Source: an uncultured Oscillochloris sp. (lineage in GTDB: Bacteria > Chloroflexota > Chloroflexia > Chloroflexales > Chloroflexaceae). From it: a stretch of DNA of 10,303 bases. The notes under the pieces are model-generated. The model was not told the origin of the DNA. It saw nothing but the letters and a program-made list of their open reading frames with translations, and did not search any database. Position 1 is the first letter of the stretch. Each line of letters begins with the position of its first letter. The stretch covers positions 1-10,303 of the forward strand of contig CAIRDL010000173.1 of assembly GCA_903877345.1 (NCBI GenBank), given 5' to 3'. The translations under genes were made by a program, and so were the position numbers. Positions 7,218 through 10,303 of this stretch are shown here, one piece after another.

Positions 7218-7238
7218 AAAATCCAAAACCCAAAATCC
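7218..7238 (+). repeat. Heptad tandem repeat AAAATCC
   Basis: Three 7-bp units, AAAATCC, AAAACCC and AAAATCC, lie in the 63-bp spacer between the cyclase and propeller genes, directly before the ribosome site. I recall similar AAAATCC tracts between genes of Chloroflexota and cyanobacteria; no function is evident. Confidence 0.5.
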
Positions 7239-7241
7239 ACA

Positions 7242-7247
7242 GGGAGG
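7242..7247 (+). promoter_or_regulatory. Shine-Dalgarno of the propeller gene
   Basis: GGGAGG with a six-base spacer to the ATG at 7254, the best ribosome site on the plus strand here. No clear promoter is seen in the 63-bp spacer, which fits read-through from the cyclase gene. Confidence 0.75.
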
Positions 7248-7253
7248 CTCGTT

Positions 7254-9536
7254 ATGGCGCACTGTCGAACTCAACGCACACTGTCACTATTCATGGTACT
7301 GGCCCTTGCCGTGGTGCTGTTGCCTACTGTGCAGGTGCTGCTTGAACCGCCGACCGTGCAAGCGGCGAACAGCCCGCTCGACATTCTGTGGTCGGCACCG
7401 CAAATCTCGGACACCAACAGCCTCGCGTGGGGTGATGTGGACGGCGACGGCGACCTTGATCTTGCCGTCGGCAACAGTAGCGGGCCGAACCAACTTTACC
7501 GTAATCAGGGTGGCACGCTCGTCCTTGATGCGACTTGGAACCCTGCACGGGAACCGACGATGAGCGTGGCGTGGGGCGATGTGGATAGCGACGGTGACCT
7601 TGACCTGCTCGTCGGGAACTATGGTTCACCAAACCAACTCTACCGCAATCAGGGCGGTACGCTCGTCCTTGATACGGCTTGGAATCCGATCGCGCAAGCG
7701 ACGACAAGTGTGGCGTGGGGCGATGTGGATGGCGACGGCAAGCTTGATTTGCTCGTCGGCAACGGTGACGTTAACGGGATTACAGCGAACCAACTCTACC
7801 GCAACACGAATGGCACCCTCGTTCTTGATCAAAGTTGGCAGCCTGCCCCGCAAATGACGAGGAGTGTGGCGTGGGGCGATGTGGATGGCGATGGCGACCT
7901 TGATCTGGCCGTCGGCAACTGTGACGGGATTGCGTCGAATCAACTCTACCGCAATCAGAACGGTACGCTCACCCTTGATGCAACCTGGAACCCGCCGGCC
8001 CAACCGACGACGGGTGTGGCGTGGGGCGATGTGGATGGCGATGGCGACCTTGATCTGGCCGTCGGCAATGATACCGCCGCGAACCAACTCTACCGCAACC
8101 GGAATGGCACCCTCGTTTTTGATCCAACATGGACGCCCATAGCCCAGAATACCTTGACGGTGGCGTGGGGTGATGTGGATGGTGACGGCGACCTCGATCT
8201 AGTCGTGGGGAACACCGGACGCCAGCCGAATCAGCTTTACCGCAACCAGGGCGGCACCCTAGTGCGTGATACCACATGGGCACCTGTAGGCACATACACC
8301 CGCAGTCTCGCGTGGGGCGATGTGAACGGCGACGGGGCGCTCGATCTCGTCGTGGGGAGTGGCGGTGATTCGATTCAGTTGTACCAGAATCGAAGCACGA
8401 CCCTGGGCCTCGTTGCCGCATGGTCGCCTGACGCAATGGCTACCACCCGTAGTCTCGCGTGGGGCGATGTGAATGGCGACGGGGCGCTCGATCTCGTCGT
8501 GGGCAACTGGAACAGGCCGAATCAACTTTACCGCAACACGGGCGGCACGCTCGTCCTTGATCCGGCTTGGAACCCGGTCGCGCAAGCGACAATGAGCGTG
8601 GCCTGGGGCGATGTGGATGGTGATGGTGACCTCGATCTCATCGTGGGGAATGAAGGTGCGCCAAACCAACTGTATCGCAATGAGAACGGCACGCTCAGCC
8701 TTGATGCAACCTGGAACCCATTGACCCAACCGACGCTAAGCGTGGCATGGGGCGATGTGGATGGCGACGGCGACCTCGATCTGGCCGTTGGGAATAATAG
8801 GGCCGCGAACCAACTGTATCGCAACCAGAACGGCACCTTGGTACTTGATCCAACGTGGAACCCTCTGGCTTACCAAACAACGAGCGTGGCCTGGGGCGAT
8901 GTGGATGGCGATGGCGACCTCGATCTCGCCGTCGGGAATTGGGGTGCGCCGAACCAACTGTATCGCAACGAGCATGGGACGCTGAGCCTTGACACGACAT
9001 GGAATCCCGCGCAGCAACTGACGACGAGTGTGGCTTGGGGCGATGTGGATGGCGACGGCGACCTGGATCTCGCCATCGGCAATGATGGCACCAGTCAACT
9101 TTATCGCAACCAAAGCGGCACCTTGGCGCTCGATACCGCATGGTTTCCACCGTCACAGCCTACCTACAGCCTCGCTTGGGGCGATGTGGATGGCGACGGT
9201 GATCTCGACCTCGCCCTCGGAAATAACTATGGTGAAGCGAGTCAACTCTATCGCAACCAAGGTGGCACGCTCGTCCGCGACACCGCATGGACGCCGCCGG
9301 GGCGCTATACCAACAGCCTCGCGTGGGGCGATGTGGATGGCGACGGTACCCTCGACTTGGCGCTGGGAAATGGCGGTGAGGCAAGCCAAGCCAACTCTAC
9401 CGCATTGCGACGCGGAGCGGCCACGGGTTGCCGACGACCACCCCGGCGGTCGCCGTGCGCGCCCCCGCCAGTGCTGATCATTACGCTACCGCCACCGTGC
9501 GTGCGGCCCGCGAAATCGCCATCCCCTTCACCCTGA
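7254..9536 (+). CDS. Secreted FG-GAP/VCBS-repeat calcium-loop beta-propeller protein (5' part as read)
   Basis: Read literally this is 760 residues, but the true gene continues past a frameshift at 9382-9394. A signal peptide (about 1-37, MVLALAVVLLPTV core, cleavage near VQA-ANS) sends it out of the cell. From residue 56 there are 14 tandem units of about 48 residues, each with SVAWGDVDGDGDLDLAVGN, then NQLYRNQ.GTL and TWNP. DVDGDGDLD is the calcium-binding loop DxDxDGxxD of FG-GAP/VCBS repeats, each usually one propeller blade; fourteen would fit two seven-bladed propellers. Units 7 and 8 have DVNGDGALD. The last 40 or so residues (NSTALRRGAATGCRRPPRRS onward) are out of frame and Pro/Arg-rich, unlike the rest. 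Related propellers serve adhesion, carbohydrate binding or scaffolding; no enzyme domain is seen, so no specific function is assigned. It lies 63 bp after the cyclase gene on the same strand. Confidence 0.9.
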   Translation: MAHCRTQRTLSLFMVLALAVVLLPTVQVLLEPPTVQAANSPLDILWSAPQISDTNSLAWGDVDGDGDLDLAVGNSSGPNQLYRNQGGTLVLDATWNPAREPTMSVAWGDVDSDGDLDLLVGNYGSPNQLYRNQGGTLVLDTAWNPIAQATTSVAWGDVDGDGKLDLLVGNGDVNGITANQLYRNTNGTLVLDQSWQPAPQMTRSVAWGDVDGDGDLDLAVGNCDGIASNQLYRNQNGTLTLDATWNPPAQPTTGVAWGDVDGDGDLDLAVGNDTAANQLYRNRNGTLVFDPTWTPIAQNTLTVAWGDVDGDGDLDLVVGNTGRQPNQLYRNQGGTLVRDTTWAPVGTYTRSLAWGDVNGDGALDLVVGSGGDSIQLYQNRSTTLGLVAAWSPDAMATTRSLAWGDVNGDGALDLVVGNWNRPNQLYRNTGGTLVLDPAWNPVAQATMSVAWGDVDGDGDLDLIVGNEGAPNQLYRNENGTLSLDATWNPLTQPTLSVAWGDVDGDGDLDLAVGNNRAANQLYRNQNGTLVLDPTWNPLAYQTTSVAWGDVDGDGDLDLAVGNWGAPNQLYRNEHGTLSLDTTWNPAQQLTTSVAWGDVDGDGDLDLAIGNDGTSQLYRNQSGTLALDTAWFPPSQPTYSLAWGDVDGDGDLDLALGNNYGEASQLYRNQGGTLVRDTAWTPPGRYTNSLAWGDVDGDGTLDLALGNGGEASQANSTALRRGAATGCRRPPRRSPCAPPPVLIITLPPPCVRPAKSPSPSP
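7419..9389 (+). repeat. Fourteen tandem ~146-bp repeats encoding calcium-loop blades
   Basis: Unit starts run from 7419 to 9315, averaging about 146 bp; lengths vary with small insertions after VGN (for example the longer unit starting near 7707). DNA identity is high around GTGGCGTGGGGCGATGTGGA, which favours recombination, unit gain or loss and assembly collapse. The 14th unit is cut by the frame disruption. Confidence 0.9.
9382..9394 (+). other. Frame disruption: 5-bp tandem duplication
   Basis: The stretch CAAGCCAAGCCAA has period 5. The preceding unit encodes GEASQLYRN; here GGEASQ is followed by ANSTALRR in frame, while LYRIATRSGHG continues in another frame from CAA at 9392. Removing one GCCAA restores GGEASQLYRIA. 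This is the classic product of slipped-strand mispairing. Confidence 0.85.
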
Positions 9537-10303
9537 CCAGCCCACATGGCGACTCGGTGCGTGAGGTGCGCGCCGAATACTCACTCGACGGCGGCGGGCG
9601 TTGGCTCCCAGCTCTGCCAGTGGCGGGCACGCCAACGACAGATTTGGCGACGCTGCCCGAACGCTTCCCCAATAACCCGACCACCCCCATCGCCATCCCC
9701 GATGCTACGCTTGCCAGCCCTGGCGTAATCACCTCGGCGCTGAGCGTCACCGCACCGGCGAATGGCACAGTGGGAACGGTGACTGCTGTGGCGGTTGAAC
9801 TGACGCTCACGCATGCGTATGTGGGCGATGTGGCCGCCACCCTCACAGCGCCTGATGGCACTGTAGTTACTCTTTTCAGCAATGTGGGCGGCAGCGGCCA
9901 GAACATCACGGGCCTGATGCTCGACGATCATGCCGCAACCTCAATCGTTACTGCGACGGCACCTTTTAGCGGAACTTACCAGCCCGCCGGGAGCCTCGCC
10001 GCACTCAACGGCAAACATCCCCTTGGGCAGTGGACGTTGACCATCGCAGATACGGCTCCCGGAGCGACGGGCGCACTGGTCGCTTGGGCGCTGCGCCTCA
10101 AGACCACCGGCGTCGCGCACAGTTTCGCCTGGGACACGTTCACCTCGGGGGTTTTCGGCCAATCGGCGAACGTAGTCATGCGCCTGAAGGCGCTCCCGGC
10201 GCTAACGAGTGCGCCAAACAGTGTGCCGCTGTTCCAGTCACCTTACACTGTCGCGACCACCTTCCCCTTCCGCGTGCGCGGCACCCAAGTGCGCGTGGTA
10301 GAC
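9392..10303 (+). CDS. Continuation of the propeller protein: linker and P domain, 3' end outside window
   Basis: From CAA at 9392 the frame is open for 304 codons to the window edge and has no start of its own; it continues the preceding gene after the 5-bp duplication. First comes LYRIATRSGHGLPTTTPA, finishing the 14th blade, then a beta-rich segment (REIAIPFTLTSPHGDSVREV, then EYSLDGGGRWLPALPV). About 9734-10111 encodes a P domain of the proprotein-convertase type (PF01483-like): VELTLTHAYVGDVAATLTAP, DGTVVTLFSNVGG, APFSGTYQPAGSLAALNGKH, then PLGQWTLTIADTAPGATGAL. P domains are beta-sandwiches that usually accompany extracellular subtilases or metalloproteases, or act as attachment modules. 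No protease motif is visible, but one could lie downstream. Beyond it, FAWDTFTSGVFGQSANVVMR starts a further extracellular segment. If the disruption is real, these domains are lost from the main product. Confidence 0.82.

Noticed and set aside
7626..9113. Several minus-strand frames with repeating VAIAIHIAP-like segments
   Set aside because: They are antisense translations of the GDVDGDGD repeats; the repetition comes from the plus-strand gene.
7419..9389. Direct repeats as a possible CRISPR or satellite array
   Set aside because: Units are about 146 bp, code in one frame and keep the calcium-loop residues, so they are protein repeats; no spacers of CRISPR size are present.

Overview
The window looks like a GC-rich (roughly 60%) bacterial chromosome segment, most plausibly Chloroflexota. 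I base this on recall of gene architectures (a soluble adenylyl-cyclase-like protein carrying an NTPase and TPRs, next to large secreted FG-GAP/VCBS proteins), not on a database search, so the phylum is an inference. I see no RNA genes, CRISPR, insertion sequences or tRNA-linked integration signs.

Layout. (1) 1-720, minus strand: 5' part (240 codons) of an uncharacterised secreted protein, open to the window edge. (2) 721-955: divergent spacer with a CRP-like dyad (872-889) and a probable extended -10 placed so that the kinase mRNA would start at or next to its ATG. (3) 956-2197 and 2194-2829: a membrane histidine kinase and a NarL/FixJ-type response regulator, coupled by an ATGA overlap. (4) 2830-3175: spacer with inverted repeats, a strong promoter (TTGCGG-N17-TATAAT) and a 5'-leader hairpin. 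(5) 3176-7190: a very large cytoplasmic signalling protein (two class III cyclase domains, AAA/STAND-like ATPase, TPRs), split near its N-terminus by one extra T in a T run. (6) 7254 to window end: a secreted calcium-loop beta-propeller protein with 14 FG-GAP/VCBS-type repeats followed by a P (proprotein convertase-type) domain, split by a 5-bp tandem duplication at 9382-9394.

How they may work together. The kinase/regulator pair is a self-contained transcriptional switch. The cyclase-ATPase-TPR protein could make a cyclic nucleotide, and the only CRP-shaped site I noticed lies in the divergent promoter region of the two-component operon and the secreted minus-strand protein. The secreted propeller gene follows the cyclase gene by 63 bp on the same strand, so the two may be co-transcribed. 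These links are inferences from position.

Two points matter most to a re-annotator. The two largest genes each carry one simple frame disruption, with intact family sequence continuing in another frame; each is either an assembly error or a recent real mutation. The minus-strand gene at the left edge is easy to miss because it runs off the window.
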